Assembly: GCA_963522145.1 (NCBI GenBank)
Contig: CAUQXI010000001.1
Location: 62,001 to 126,000, forward strand
Reading direction: 5' to 3'
DNA length: 64,000 nt
From: Mesorhizobium_B sp963522145
GTDB lineage: Bacteria > Pseudomonadota > Alphaproteobacteria > Rhizobiales > Rhizobiaceae
The notes below the pieces were generated by a model. That model ran no database searches, was not told the origin of the DNA, and was given only the letters and a program-made list of their open reading frames with translations. Shown here piece by piece: positions 1 through 8,886 of this stretch. The position numbers and the translations under genes were made by a program. Within the stretch, counting starts at the first letter, position 1. The number at the start of each line of letters is the position of its first letter.

Positions 1-1138
1 GTTCGCGCTCGACGCGCCGGAAGAGTCGCTTCCACTCAAGCGCCGGATCGAGCGCTTTCCTTATGTGCCTTCCGATCCGGCCAAGCTCGCGGAAAACTGC
101 TTCGAGGCCTACAACATCCAGGTGCAGGGCCTGGCCAAGCGGCTAGAGGCGACAAACACAAAAAAGGTCGTGATCGGCGTGTCGGGCGGGCTCGATTCCA
201 CCCATGCGCTGATCGTCTGCGCGCGCGCCTTCGACCGGCTCAAGCTGCCGCGCGAGAACATCATGGCCTTCACCATGCCGGGCTTCGCGACCGGCGAGGC
301 GAGCAAGTCCTATGCCTGGGGGCTGATGCGCGCGGTGGGTGCCACCGCCGAAGAGATCGACATCCGCCCGGCCGCCCGCCAGATGCTGGCGGACATGCGC
401 CACCCCTTCGCGAAGGGCGAGGCGGTGCACGACATCACCTTCGAGAATGTTCAGGCGGGCTTGCGCACCGACTATCTGTTCCGCCTCGCCAACCATCACA
501 AGGGCATGGTGGTGGGCACGGGCGACCTGTCGGAGATCGGGCTTGGCTGGTCTACCTATGGCGTGGGCGATCACATGTCGCACTACAACGTCAACGCGTC
601 CGTGCCGAAGACGCTGATCCAGCACCTGATCCGCTTCGTCGGCAATTCGGGCGAGGTGGACGAGCAAACCGCCAAGCTGCTCGAAACGATCCTGTCGGCC
701 ACCATTTCGCCCGAGCTCGTGCCGGCCAAGGAAGGCGAACCCGTGCAATCCACTGAAGCCTCGGTCGGGCCCTATGCGCTGCAGGACTTCAACCTGTTCC
801 ACGTGTCCCGCTTCGGCTTCGTGCCCTCTAAGATCGCCTATCTGTCGTGGAATGCGTGGAGCGCCGAGGGGCAGGCTAACCAGGTCGCGCTGGGAGGCCC
901 GGCTGCGGGAGAAGCGATCGCCTATCCGCTTTCCGAGATCAGGAAGTGGCTGAAGCTGTTCCTGTTTCGCTTCTTCACCGTCAGCCAGTTCAAGCGTTCG
1001 GCTATGCCGAACGGCCCCAAGATTTCGTCCGGCGGCTCGCTTTCGCCGCGCGGCGACTGGCGCGCGCCATCGGATTCGCACGCGGATCTGTGGCTGGAAG
1101 AGCTGGAAGCCAACGTGCCCGAGCGCGAGGACGCCTGA
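1..1138 (+). CDS. nadE: Glutamine-dependent NAD(+) synthetase, C-terminal part (5' end outside window)
   Basis: The reading frame is open from the first bases of the window, so the amidase half of the gene lies upstream. The visible part is the ATP-pyrophosphatase synthetase domain. It carries the P-loop SGGLDST (about 182-202) and the downstream GTGDLSEIGLGW segment typical of NAD synthetases that use glutamine. The enzyme amidates nicotinic acid adenine dinucleotide to NAD+ in the cytosol, with ammonia channelled from the N-terminal glutaminase domain. The C-terminus (FFTVSQFKRSAMPNGPK...SPRGDWRAPSD) matches the end of long bacterial NadE proteins. An internal ATG at 65 is not the start, because the frame stays coding before it. 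Confidence 0.93.
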   Translation, partial: FALDAPEESLPLKRRIERFPYVPSDPAKLAENCFEAYNIQVQGLAKRLEATNTKKVVIGVSGGLDSTHALIVCARAFDRLKLPRENIMAFTMPGFATGEASKSYAWGLMRAVGATAEEIDIRPAARQMLADMRHPFAKGEAVHDITFENVQAGLRTDYLFRLANHHKGMVVGTGDLSEIGLGWSTYGVGDHMSHYNVNASVPKTLIQHLIRFVGNSGEVDEQTAKLLETILSATISPELVPAKEGEPVQSTEASVGPYALQDFNLFHVSRFGFVPSKIAYLSWNAWSAEGQANQVALGGPAAGEAIAYPLSEIRKWLKLFLFRFFTVSQFKRSAMPNGPKISSGGSLSPRGDWRAPSDSHADLWLEELEANVPEREDA

Positions 1139-1192
1139 CACCGCCTCGGCAGTATGGCGAGCTGCTCAAACGCTTAACAGGCCTTGTCTAGC

Positions 1193-2209
1193 CTAGCTAA
1201 CCGGCTTCCTGTCGCCTTTGCGAAGAAGAAGCCACGCGGCAATGCCGGCGACGCCGAGCACCCCGGCGGTCGCAAGCACCCTTAGATGCAGTTTTCCTGC
1301 CGTGTACAGGCTGTGTCGGCGCCCACTCTGCTCTCCCGACCGTTCGTGCCGACTGTTTTCCGGGTGGAAGAGCGCGCCTTGGCCTTCATGCGGCCGATCC
1401 GGCAGCGAAAGGGTCGGAATGATGAAACGTGCCAGGCGATCCAGGATCGCAGGAAAGTGGGTGCCGAGCAGCACTTGAGCGCGACCGGCGCCGCCGACGG
1501 TGATCGTTCGGCGTGGCGTCTCGGCGGCAGCAAGGATAACATCCGCCACGAGTTCGGGATCGTAAAGCGGCTGCGGCACCTGCGGCTTGCCCTCGATATG
1601 CACTGCGGCACGCTGCGCGATCGGCGTGTCGATGCCCGACGGCTTGATCAGCGTCACCGAAACTGGCGCATCATCTGCCACAAGCTCCATGCGGAGCGAC
1701 TCGATGAAGCCCTTCACCGCATGTTTGGAGGCCGCGTAGGCACCCAGGATCGGGGAGGGCACATCGGCCGCGATCGAGGCCACCGTAATCAGCGCGCCAC
1801 CACTTCGGCGAAGGTGCGGTAAGGCCGCAATCGAGCCGTTGACCACGCCGAAATAATTGGTGCGGAACATGCGCTGGTGCTCGTCAAGCGGCGTGGCGGC
1901 GAGCTTGGCGTAGATCGCGGTGCCCGCATTGTTCACCCAGCTGTCGATGCGACCCCAGAGCGACACAGCTTTGGCGGCGGCCGCCTCGACTTGCTCCGCC
2001 TCGCCGACATCCGCGGCGTGATACGCGGCCATGCCTCCTGCCGCTTCGATCTCCTGAACCGTGGCTGCGAGCGCCTGCTCGTTTCGGGCCACAAGAAGCA
2101 CCCTTGCGCCGCGCGCGGCCAAGCGCTTTGCGGTCACCAGTCCGATGCCCGAACTTGCGCCGGTGATGACCACCACCTGCTCGGATAAAGGCTTCAGCTT
2201 GATCGACAT
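1193..2209 (-). CDS. SDR family oxidoreductase with C-terminal membrane anchor
   Basis: This is a 338-residue classical short-chain dehydrogenase. The dinucleotide-binding motif TGASSGIG is at residues 16-23, an NNAG motif near residue 93, and the catalytic Tyr-x-x-x-Lys (YAASK) near residue 160. It is about 90 residues longer than a minimal SDR. The extra C-terminus is a charged linker followed by one hydrophobic helix (LRVLATAGVLGVAGIAAWLLLR) and a short basic tail, so the enzyme is probably tethered to the inner membrane. The substrate cannot be read from the sequence. It is transcribed divergently from the glycosidase-like gene at 2344. Confidence 0.85.
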   Translation of the reverse strand: MSIKLKPLSEQVVVITGASSGIGLVTAKRLAARGARVLLVARNEQALAATVQEIEAAGGMAAYHAADVGEAEQVEAAAAKAVSLWGRIDSWVNNAGTAIYAKLAATPLDEHQRMFRTNYFGVVNGSIAALPHLRRSGGALITVASIAADVPSPILGAYAASKHAVKGFIESLRMELVADDAPVSVTLIKPSGIDTPIAQRAAVHIEGKPQVPQPLYDPELVADVILAAAETPRRTITVGGAGRAQVLLGTHFPAILDRLARFIIPTLSLPDRPHEGQGALFHPENSRHERSGEQSGRRHSLYTAGKLHLRVLATAGVLGVAGIAAWLLLRKGDRKPVS

Positions 2210-2343
2210 GCGTTCCGGTCTCCGTGACGCCGTTCAAGGGCGGTCGCGGCGGGCGGTTCCTCGACTTTCGTTATTTCCCCTTTCGTTCACGCCGATATGT
2301 TCTGGCTGATAATGATTGCCCAATGAAAGGAGGAAGGTCGGGC

Positions 2344-3450
2344 ATGGTTCAGATGCAGATGGAGGGGTTCGTGGCCCGGCAGACGGGCGCCGTCGATCGG
2401 TTGCCTTTGTTCAGATCGGCGATGCAGCTTGGCTTCGAATGCGCCGCGATCACCTGGCCGCGTGGGCCTTGGAAAAACAGGCGTCAGGACATGCAGGAAG
2501 GCACGGGCCATCTCGGCGAGGCCGTGCGCGCGCATTATGAGGCGGGCAAGGCGCTCGGCGTTCTCACCTTCCGCTCCGGCATTCCCTGGCACAAGGTTTT
2601 GCTTCCCGGTCGCTGGGAGGAGGCGCCGATCAATCGCGCTTTCCGTATCGCGGCGGAAGCCGATGTCGAGGTGATATGGGACCTCGTCCACTTCGGCTTT
2701 CCGCTCGGCGTGTCACCCGCCGACCCGTTCTTTCCCGAACTGCTTTCCGAATTCGGCCGGCGTGTCGCGCGGACGGCCAAGGAATACGGTCAGCCTCTCT
2801 GGCTTTGCGTGATCAACGAACCGACGATCACCGCCCATTTTTGCGGCCAGATCGGCCAGTGGGGGCCCGCGCTCCGCCGGCAAGGGCAATCGCTCAAGCG
2901 CAAGCTGGTCCGTGCACAGATCGAAACGATCAGGGCGGTGCGCGCCATCAATCCCGACGCGCGCTTTCTTCACACCGACCCTTATACCGGCCCCAAAAGC
3001 TTCGAAACGGAGGCGCTCGACTGGCTGACGGGCCGAAGCGAGCCGAAGCTCGGCGGCTCGGAAGAGTTCCTGGACGTGCTGGGCATCAACCATTTTCCCC
3101 ATTTCGGCGGCCCGCGCATTGCCGCCAACATCGTGGCGCTGGGTGAGCGGTATCGTCGGCCGATCCTGCTCGCCGAGACCAGCCTGCACCAAGGTCATCC
3201 CAAGCATACAGGCTACTCAGACAGGGGAGCCTGGCTGCGCTACGTCGTCGACCAATGCGCAAGCGCGCGCAAGCGAGGCGTGCCTGTTCAAGGCGTCTGC
3301 TGGTACCCCGCGATCGACAGCCCGGCCTGGAATGGTCGTCGCGGACAGTTCTGGTCGCACGGCCTGCTCCGGCCCGACGGCGCGCTCGATCAATCTCTGG
3401 CGGACGCAGTCCGCGAGCTGGCGCCTTTCGCATCGTCCCTTACGTCCTAA
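2344..3450 (+). CDS. Clan GH-A glycoside hydrolase-like protein (small GH1-related)
   Basis: This 368-residue protein has the layout of a (beta/alpha)8-barrel glycosidase. A probable acid/base glutamate follows Asn (VINEP, Glu159) and a probable nucleophile glutamate lies in LLAETS (Glu278). It also has strand motifs such as VIWDLVHFG and LGINHFP. It is shorter than typical GH1 beta-glucosidases (about 450 residues), and the two glutamates are only about 120 residues apart, so its family and substrate are uncertain. ATG 2344 is chosen because a strong Shine-Dalgarno (AAAGGAGGA, 2326-2334) sits 9 bases upstream. An in-frame ATG at 2323 would overlap that site. No secretion signal is seen. Confidence 0.7.
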   Translation: MVQMQMEGFVARQTGAVDRLPLFRSAMQLGFECAAITWPRGPWKNRRQDMQEGTGHLGEAVRAHYEAGKALGVLTFRSGIPWHKVLLPGRWEEAPINRAFRIAAEADVEVIWDLVHFGFPLGVSPADPFFPELLSEFGRRVARTAKEYGQPLWLCVINEPTITAHFCGQIGQWGPALRRQGQSLKRKLVRAQIETIRAVRAINPDARFLHTDPYTGPKSFETEALDWLTGRSEPKLGGSEEFLDVLGINHFPHFGGPRIAANIVALGERYRRPILLAETSLHQGHPKHTGYSDRGAWLRYVVDQCASARKRGVPVQGVCWYPAIDSPAWNGRRGQFWSHGLLRPDGALDQSLADAVRELAPFASSLTS

Positions 3451-3588
3451 GCGGACGAGATGCGGGCGCGCCTCGCTCTTTGCGTGCCATTCTCAATTCC
3501 AGCTGCTGGAGCATTCCCGATCGGAGGCGAATATCCGATAGCGCGTTGCCCCTCACCCATGCGAGGAGCGGCCAGGGAGGCGAGATCG

Positions 3589-4506
3589 GTGACCACTTCA
3601 GTGCCGCGCGCAAAGGAAAATCTGCGCAAGGGGGTCGCCTTTACCCTTCTTGCCATCTTTCTCTTTGCCACCCAGGACGCGACGTCCAAGTTCCTGGTGC
3701 AGGGCTTTTCTCCCTTCCAGATCGCGATGATGCGCTTCTGGGCCTTCTGCCTGATGTCGCTTGTTCTCGTGATGCGAAAGGGTCAGGTGCTTGGCGCATT
3801 CCGGTCTCGCGCGCCGGGCGTTCAGGTGCTCCGGGGTCTACTGCTCGTCGTGGACATCTGGTTTTTCATGATCGCGGTTCGAACCGTGCCGCTCGCTGAA
3901 CTCCAGGCCATCATGCTGGTTTACCCGCTGATCGTCACGCTCGCGGCGATCCCGCTTCTGGGCGAGAAAGTGGGTATTTTCCGCTTCAGCGCGGTTTTCG
4001 CCGGCTTTCTCGGTGCACTTGTCATCGTGCGGCCGGGTGGGCTGCCTTTCGACCAGGGCGCTATTGCTGGGCTCGGCTCTGCAGTTTGTTATGCGATCTA
4101 TCTCGTGCTGACGCGGCGGGTGGCCGGCACCGACCCTTATGAGACCAGCATGCTTTACGTCGGCGTGGTGGGGTTGATCCTGACAACAACCGTCGGCGTA
4201 TTTTTCTGGCAGACTCCGGACTGGTTCTCGTTTCTTTTGATCTTCTATATCATGAGCACCGGCTGCGTGGCGCATGGGCTGATCATGCTGGCTCTCGCCG
4301 CCGCGCCTGCAAGCACGCTCCAGCCGTTCAACTACACGGCTCTGCCATGGGGCATCCTGTTCGGCTATCTCGTCTTCGGGCAGTTGATCGATCCGGTATC
4401 CCTTCTCGGCGCAGGCCTGATCGTGGCTGCCGGCATGGTCGTGATCGCGCGCGAGCGGTTCAAGAAGGCACAAGCCCTTCGGACGGATGCCTCGCCCGGC
4501 GGCTAG
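3589..4506 (+). CDS. EamA/DMT superfamily transporter
   Basis: This 305-residue, very hydrophobic protein has about ten predicted transmembrane helices arranged as two EamA repeats. That is the architecture of drug/metabolite transporters such as RhaT-, YdcZ- or RarD-type exporters. The motif FATQDATSKFLVQGFSPFQIAMMRF at the first repeat is characteristic of the family, and the second repeat ends in a helix and a basic cytoplasmic tail. The GTG at 3589 is preferred because GGGAGG lies 8 bases upstream and the protein then begins just before helix 1. A longer frame reaches back to 3460. The substrate is unknown. Confidence 0.85.
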   Translation: MTTSVPRAKENLRKGVAFTLLAIFLFATQDATSKFLVQGFSPFQIAMMRFWAFCLMSLVLVMRKGQVLGAFRSRAPGVQVLRGLLLVVDIWFFMIAVRTVPLAELQAIMLVYPLIVTLAAIPLLGEKVGIFRFSAVFAGFLGALVIVRPGGLPFDQGAIAGLGSAVCYAIYLVLTRRVAGTDPYETSMLYVGVVGLILTTTVGVFFWQTPDWFSFLLIFYIMSTGCVAHGLIMLALAAAPASTLQPFNYTALPWGILFGYLVFGQLIDPVSLLGAGLIVAAGMVVIARERFKKAQALRTDASPGG

Positions 4507-4574
4507 AAGACTTTGCCTGACGGTTTTTTGGTCGATCGCAAACCGGAACGGTAAAGGCTTCTCACGACGCCTGA

Positions 4575-4602
4575 TTAAAAAGGGCGGCGCGGGTGCCGCC
4601 CT
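4575..4602 (-). terminator. Rho-independent terminator of the family-5 binding protein gene
   Basis: The 8-bp arms AGGGCGGC (4581-4588) and GCCGCCCT (4595-4602) enclose a 6-base loop. Read on the minus strand, the stem is followed directly by a T-run (complement of AAAAA at 4576-4580). It lies just beyond the stop codon at 4638 of the minus-strand gene, in the convergent gap with the DMT transporter. Confidence 0.8.
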
Positions 4603-4637
4603 CTCCAGCAATGGCATTGCGCGCGAGGGCCGTGCCG

Positions 4638-6296
4638 TCAGGCCTGCTCGTCCAGCCAAACCATGAAGTAATCCAGTTCCTGGGTGGGATGGGTGCGGTA
4701 GTTCTTCAGCGCCGCCACGGAGTGAGTGTAGAGCTTGCGCCAATAGGGCTGGATCAGAATGCCTGAATCCTGGAGGATCTGCTCCACATCCTTCATCAGT
4801 TCCTTGCGCTTGTCGACATCGGCGGTGGCGAGCGCCGTGTTGAGCTTAGCGTCGAAGTCCGGGTTGGACCACGCCGCCTCGTTCCAGGCTTCGCCCGTGC
4901 GATAGGCGAGCGAGAGAACCTGCACGCCGAGCGGGCGCATGTTCCAGTTGGTCATCGAGAAGGGGTACTTGGTCCAATCGTTCCAGAAGGTCGAACCCGG
5001 CAGAACGGTGCGCTTGATCTTGATGCCGGCGTCGCGGATCTGGGCCGCGATCGCGTCGCCCGTGTTCTTGTGCCAGTCCTCATCCACCGTGATCAGCTCG
5101 TGCTCGAAATCGGCCTGGCCGGCTTCGGCCATCAGCGCCTTCGCCTTTGCCGCGTCGCGGGACTTTTTCGGCAGCGGATAATATTCAGGATGGATCGGGC
5201 AGACATGGTGGTTTTCCGCCGGTTCGCCCGCATTGCCATAGCCGAGCTGGAGCACCACCGCATTGTCCACGGCCATCTGCAGGGCCTGGCGCACGCGCTG
5301 ATCGTCATAGGGCTTGTTGTTCAGGTTGGTGCGCGCCACGATGGTCGCGGCCGTCACCGTCTCGCCCTTGACGAGGTCGAGCCCGTCCATGATCGACACA
5401 TAGTCGGCGGTGGTTTCGTAGTTGGTGTGAACCTCGCCCGACTCGAAGGCCGAAACCATCGCCGACGGATCGGTGCCGTAGTCGATGAACTCGACCCCGT
5501 CGAGATGCGGTTCGCCGCCCCACCATTTGCCGTTCTGGCGCCGCTTCACGACGACCTTCTGGCCGACATCATAGGAAACAAGCTCGAAGGGCCCGGTGCC
5601 GATCGGGCAAGCGGTGAAGGTCGCGCCCTTTTCGTCGAAGGAGCGGTGCACGACCAGCGCGGGATAATCGGTGAGATTGGGGATGATGGAGATGTCGGGC
5701 TGGGTCAGCGACAGCTTCACCGTCATGTCGTCGACCTTGGTGACCGCGCCCTCGCGCATCTTGCCCGTTTTCTCGTCGAGCAGGGTGCCCATGCGGCTGC
5801 TCATGGAGTTGCCTTCGGCAGCCTTGTCGCACCAGCGCCCGAAATTGTAGATCACGTCATCGGCCGTGAAAGCATCGCCATTGTTCCACGTCGCGCCGGG
5901 GCGCAAGTGGAGCACATATTCGGTGGCGTCGTCGTTGACCTCCCAGCTTTCCAGGAGGCGACCTTCAAACGTGTAATCGTAGGTGTATTTCACCAGCGGC
6001 TCCAGCGTTTGGCGCTGTGCGTTGGCGATCTCCGCCCAGTCGGCGGTGCGGGGATCCTTGGGATCCTTGATGAACATCGCGACCTTCAGCACGCCGCCCT
6101 TCTTGGGCTCGCCTTGCGCGAAAGCGGGCGCGGGAGCCGCGAGGCCGATCATGCCATAAGCCATGGCAGTGGATGCGCCGAAGGCGCTTGCCATTGCGAG
6201 AAACTCGCGGCGGTCCATGCGCCCGGCCTGCACGGCTTCGGCGGATGTCCAGATGTGATCAGGGACCTGATCCCCGTTGCTGCGGTAGAATGCCAT
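4638..6296 (-). CDS. ABC transporter substrate-binding protein, family 5 (dipeptide/nickel type)
   Basis: This 552-residue periplasmic binding protein is of the SBP_bac_5 (DppA/OppA) family. It has family landmarks such as the early LKVAMF strand, the LLESWEVNDDATEYVLHLRPGATWNNGDAFTADDV segment, and conserved spacing to a C-terminal lobe. The N-terminus carries an internal twin-arginine motif (DRREFLAMAS) before a hydrophobic stretch ending in APAFAQ, suggesting Tat export. No permease or ATPase genes lie next to it, so it is an orphan binding protein or partners with a transporter elsewhere. It lies downstream of the MttB-like gene on the same strand (165-base gap), and the two may be co-transcribed. 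The ligand is not predictable. Confidence 0.87.
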   Translation of the reverse strand: MAFYRSNGDQVPDHIWTSAEAVQAGRMDRREFLAMASAFGASTAMAYGMIGLAAPAPAFAQGEPKKGGVLKVAMFIKDPKDPRTADWAEIANAQRQTLEPLVKYTYDYTFEGRLLESWEVNDDATEYVLHLRPGATWNNGDAFTADDVIYNFGRWCDKAAEGNSMSSRMGTLLDEKTGKMREGAVTKVDDMTVKLSLTQPDISIIPNLTDYPALVVHRSFDEKGATFTACPIGTGPFELVSYDVGQKVVVKRRQNGKWWGGEPHLDGVEFIDYGTDPSAMVSAFESGEVHTNYETTADYVSIMDGLDLVKGETVTAATIVARTNLNNKPYDDQRVRQALQMAVDNAVVLQLGYGNAGEPAENHHVCPIHPEYYPLPKKSRDAAKAKALMAEAGQADFEHELITVDEDWHKNTGDAIAAQIRDAGIKIKRTVLPGSTFWNDWTKYPFSMTNWNMRPLGVQVLSLAYRTGEAWNEAAWSNPDFDAKLNTALATADVDKRKELMKDVEQILQDSGILIQPYWRKLYTHSVAALKNYRTHPTQELDYFMVWLDEQA

Positions 6297-6461
6297 TGGT
6301 CACCTTCCCATTTCTTGTTGCTGGGAGCGTGTCGGACCTCGAGGCTCCCGGATCCTTCGATCAGGTCCCATCCTGACCGTGAGCTGGAGTAGTCCATCCC
6401 AATCCTGCCCTCATGGCAAGCGGCAGCCACGATAATGTGAAGCCTCGCCTGGAAGCAGTCT

Positions 6462-7997
6462 TCAGGAAGGGGCCGCTCCGCCCTCGCGGGTCCGTCGCGC
6501 GACGAAATCGGCGACAGCCTCGCCTCGGGCCATTCCGGATGGCGGCGGCTCGGAGGTTTCCAGCACCTTCTTCCAGATGCCGTTCGCGCGCATCGTGGCC
6601 GTGCGCGCGCCGTCTTCCGACCACTGGCCGAAATTGCGCCAGTCCGAAACCAGCGGCTCGTAGAAGGCGGTCCGGTAGCGCGACATGGTGTGTGCCGAGC
6701 CGAAGAAGTGCCCGCCCGGCTCCACCTCGGCGATCGCCTCGTAGATGCCCGACAGGTCGGGTTCCGATGAAAGCATGACCTCCGCCATCATCTGAAGCAT
6801 CTCGACGTCGAGGATGAATTTTTCGAGCGATGCCGACAATCCGCTTTCGAGCCAGCCGGCCGCATGGATCATGACGTTCACACCCCCCATCAGTGCGCCC
6901 CAGGCGGAGTTGAGGTATTCATAGGTCGCCTGCGCGTCCGGCGCGTTGGAGGCGGTCGCCGCGGAACCGCGCCATGGCAGGCCGACATGACGCGCGAGCT
7001 GACCCGCGCCGAAGGCCGCCCGAACGAATTCCGGCGTGCCGAAGGCGGGCGAGCCCGAACGCATGTCCACGTTGGACGTGAACGAGCCATAGACGACAGG
7101 CGCGCCCGGCCGCGCCAGTTGCGCGAGCACGATGCCGGCCAGCGCTTCGGCATGCTGAAGTGTCAGCGCGCCGGCAATCGTCACGGGCGCCATGGCGCCG
7201 GCCAGGGTGAAGGGCGTGATGATGGACATCTGCCCCGCGCGGGCGAAATCGATGATGCCCTGGCACATGGGGCCATCCAGCTGGCGCGGCGAGTTGGTGT
7301 TGACCACCGTGTAGCACCACGGCTTCGCGGCGAATGCCTCGTCGCTCAGTCCATAGGCCATGCGGATCATGGCGAACACGTCGAGCGCCTGCGCCTGTCC
7401 GCGAGAATAAATGAAGACTGGCTTGTCGCTCAGGGCAAGCTGGTATTCAGCCTGAATCAGATGGCGCAGCTCGACCGGGACATCCTGCGGCTCGACGCTC
7501 GCCCCCTGCATGTGCAGCACGTCGAAATGCTGCGACAGGCGGATGAAGTTGCGCATCTCCGCCGCCGTGCCCGGGCGCTTTCCCCGATCGATGTCGGTAA
7601 CGTTCGGCGGCCCTCCCACACATATGAAGGCCGCGTGCCTGCCGCCGATCTCGACATCACGGTCCGCGCTCGCACCGGCGAGAGTTAAAAGGCCCGGCGC
7701 ATTCTCCAGAGCCTGTTCGACCATCCCGCGATCGATGAACACGGTCCCGGAAGGGCGGTCGAGCCTGGCCCCTCCCTGGACAAAAAGCGCGGCCGCCTCG
7801 TCATGGAGCACGCGAATGCCGAGATTTTCCAGCACGCGCAACGCAGTGTCGTGGATCGTTGCGATCTGATCGTCGGAAAAGCTGCGCTGGAACTCGAACG
7901 GATTGCGGAGCCTGCGATAGGCGGGCTTGCCGGGGCTGACGCCGGCCTGCCTGCCTTCGCGGCGACCCCGCTTTGCCCCCCGCTCCATCGTGGACAT
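6462..7997 (-). CDS. MttB-family (trimethylamine methyltransferase-like) protein, non-pyrrolysine
   Basis: This 511-residue member of the MttB superfamily begins LRNPFEFQRSFSDDQIATIHDTALRVLENLGIRVLHDEAAALF, the standard N-terminal signature. It continues with the conserved C-terminal half (GGHFFGSAHTMSRYRTAFYEPLVSDW). The frame has no in-frame amber codon, so it is not a pyrrolysine TMA methyltransferase. Characterised non-Pyl relatives demethylate quaternary amines such as glycine betaine and pass the methyl group to a corrinoid protein, but no corrinoid protein gene is visible nearby. ATG 7997 is chosen over the upstream in-frame 8084 because homology starts after it and a purine-rich GGTGGGGGA precedes it. 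The substrate is unknown. Confidence 0.82.
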   Translation of the reverse strand: MSTMERGAKRGRREGRQAGVSPGKPAYRRLRNPFEFQRSFSDDQIATIHDTALRVLENLGIRVLHDEAAALFVQGGARLDRPSGTVFIDRGMVEQALENAPGLLTLAGASADRDVEIGGRHAAFICVGGPPNVTDIDRGKRPGTAAEMRNFIRLSQHFDVLHMQGASVEPQDVPVELRHLIQAEYQLALSDKPVFIYSRGQAQALDVFAMIRMAYGLSDEAFAAKPWCYTVVNTNSPRQLDGPMCQGIIDFARAGQMSIITPFTLAGAMAPVTIAGALTLQHAEALAGIVLAQLARPGAPVVYGSFTSNVDMRSGSPAFGTPEFVRAAFGAGQLARHVGLPWRGSAATASNAPDAQATYEYLNSAWGALMGGVNVMIHAAGWLESGLSASLEKFILDVEMLQMMAEVMLSSEPDLSGIYEAIAEVEPGGHFFGSAHTMSRYRTAFYEPLVSDWRNFGQWSEDGARTATMRANGIWKKVLETSEPPPSGMARGEAVADFVARRTREGGAAPS

Positions 7998-8202
7998 GCC
8001 GTCCCCCACCCCGCCCGACCGTGCAGACCGTGCATCCTCTCTTCTCCCGCAGCCCGGCGATGCCAGGATGGCGACCTGCCACAACGGAAGAAGCGTCAGC
8101 TTTGATGGGATGAGACCTTAACCTCTGCCACCGCATGGAGGGCCGGAGGATTCTTTGGGGCGGGTGCCTCAAGATCCAGATCGGGGCGGGTGACAGGACA
8201 TC

Positions 8203-8466
8203 ATGACGTTGAAGCCTGGAACGTCGTCATCGCCAAGCAGAAAGCCGGGCAGCCCGAAATCCCTGAGCGGGGTCATTGCCCTTTATCTCGGCCGGCGCGA
8301 GCGTGCCCGCTGGCCTGTCTCGGTCGCTGCTGCCGTGCAGGCCATCCGCGCCGTCTTGCCCGATTGCGACCTGGACGATGGAGAACTGGCCGATCTCGTC
8401 GTCATCGCTTCCATCGAGCGGAAGCTGAGCGTGGCTTTCGACTTCGATCTCCTGAAAGCCTCGTGA
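8203..8466 (+). CDS. Small hypothetical protein
   Basis: This 87-residue frame is divergent from the MttB-like gene. It has a polar, Ser/Pro-rich N-terminus followed by an ordered region (VIALYLGRRERARWPVSVAAAVQAIRAVLPDCDLDDGELADLVVIASIERKLSVAFDFD) predicted to be helical. No recognisable domain, signal peptide or membrane helix is seen. No good ribosome binding site precedes the ATG. The composition of the second half looks genuinely coding, but the start is uncertain. Confidence 0.5.
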   Translation: MTLKPGTSSSPSRKPGSPKSLSGVIALYLGRRERARWPVSVAAAVQAIRAVLPDCDLDDGELADLVVIASIERKLSVAFDFDLLKAS

Positions 8467-8541
8467 GCACGGTGGCCGTCGCGTCGACGCGTCTGCCGTG
8501 CTGTGCGGGAGCTGCGTCGGAACGGGAAGATGTTTCGCCAA

Positions 8542-8706
8542 TCAGCCGCCACGTCGGCCCATGAAGCGCTCCGCCGCTTTGCTCCACCAGACGAAGTAAA
8601 GAGGGCCGATCTTCCGGCAGGCCAGGTTGGTGCGTTCGATCTCGCGCAGGGTTCGGCGCGTCTTGATCTTGAGTGTGCCGCCGGGAAGTCGGAGCTGCAA
8701 TTTCAT
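8542..8706 (-). CDS. Very small basic hypothetical protein
   Basis: This 54-residue frame contains KLQLRLPGGTLKIKTRRTLREIERTNLACRKIGPLYFVWWSKAAERF. It is strongly basic, with a short aromatic patch near the C-terminus. The segment has normal protein-like composition and fills the gap between the 8203 gene and phnN, but only a weak ribosome binding site is seen. I do not recognise a family, and the call may be spurious. Confidence 0.3.
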   Translation of the reverse strand: MKLQLRLPGGTLKIKTRRTLREIERTNLACRKIGPLYFVWWSKAAERFMGRRGG

Positions 8707-8886
8707 GCTTGGAAAAACCTTCGGATGAATATCCGAAACACGAAATCGTCGTGCGAAGAGTTTCAGTCCAGGATGGTTCTTGCAAATCTCCAGGCCGGAT
8801 GTGTCTGCGAAACCTGGCCTGCCTGGCTTGGTTCTGCCCGCCGCTGCCGTTAAGGATCGGCTTTCCGAAACAGGGCCAACTCCGGC

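Noticed and set aside
6462..8084. Pyrrolysine-containing trimethylamine methyltransferase
   Set aside because: There is no in-frame TAG within the gene and no pyl genes nearby, so it belongs to the non-Pyl branch.
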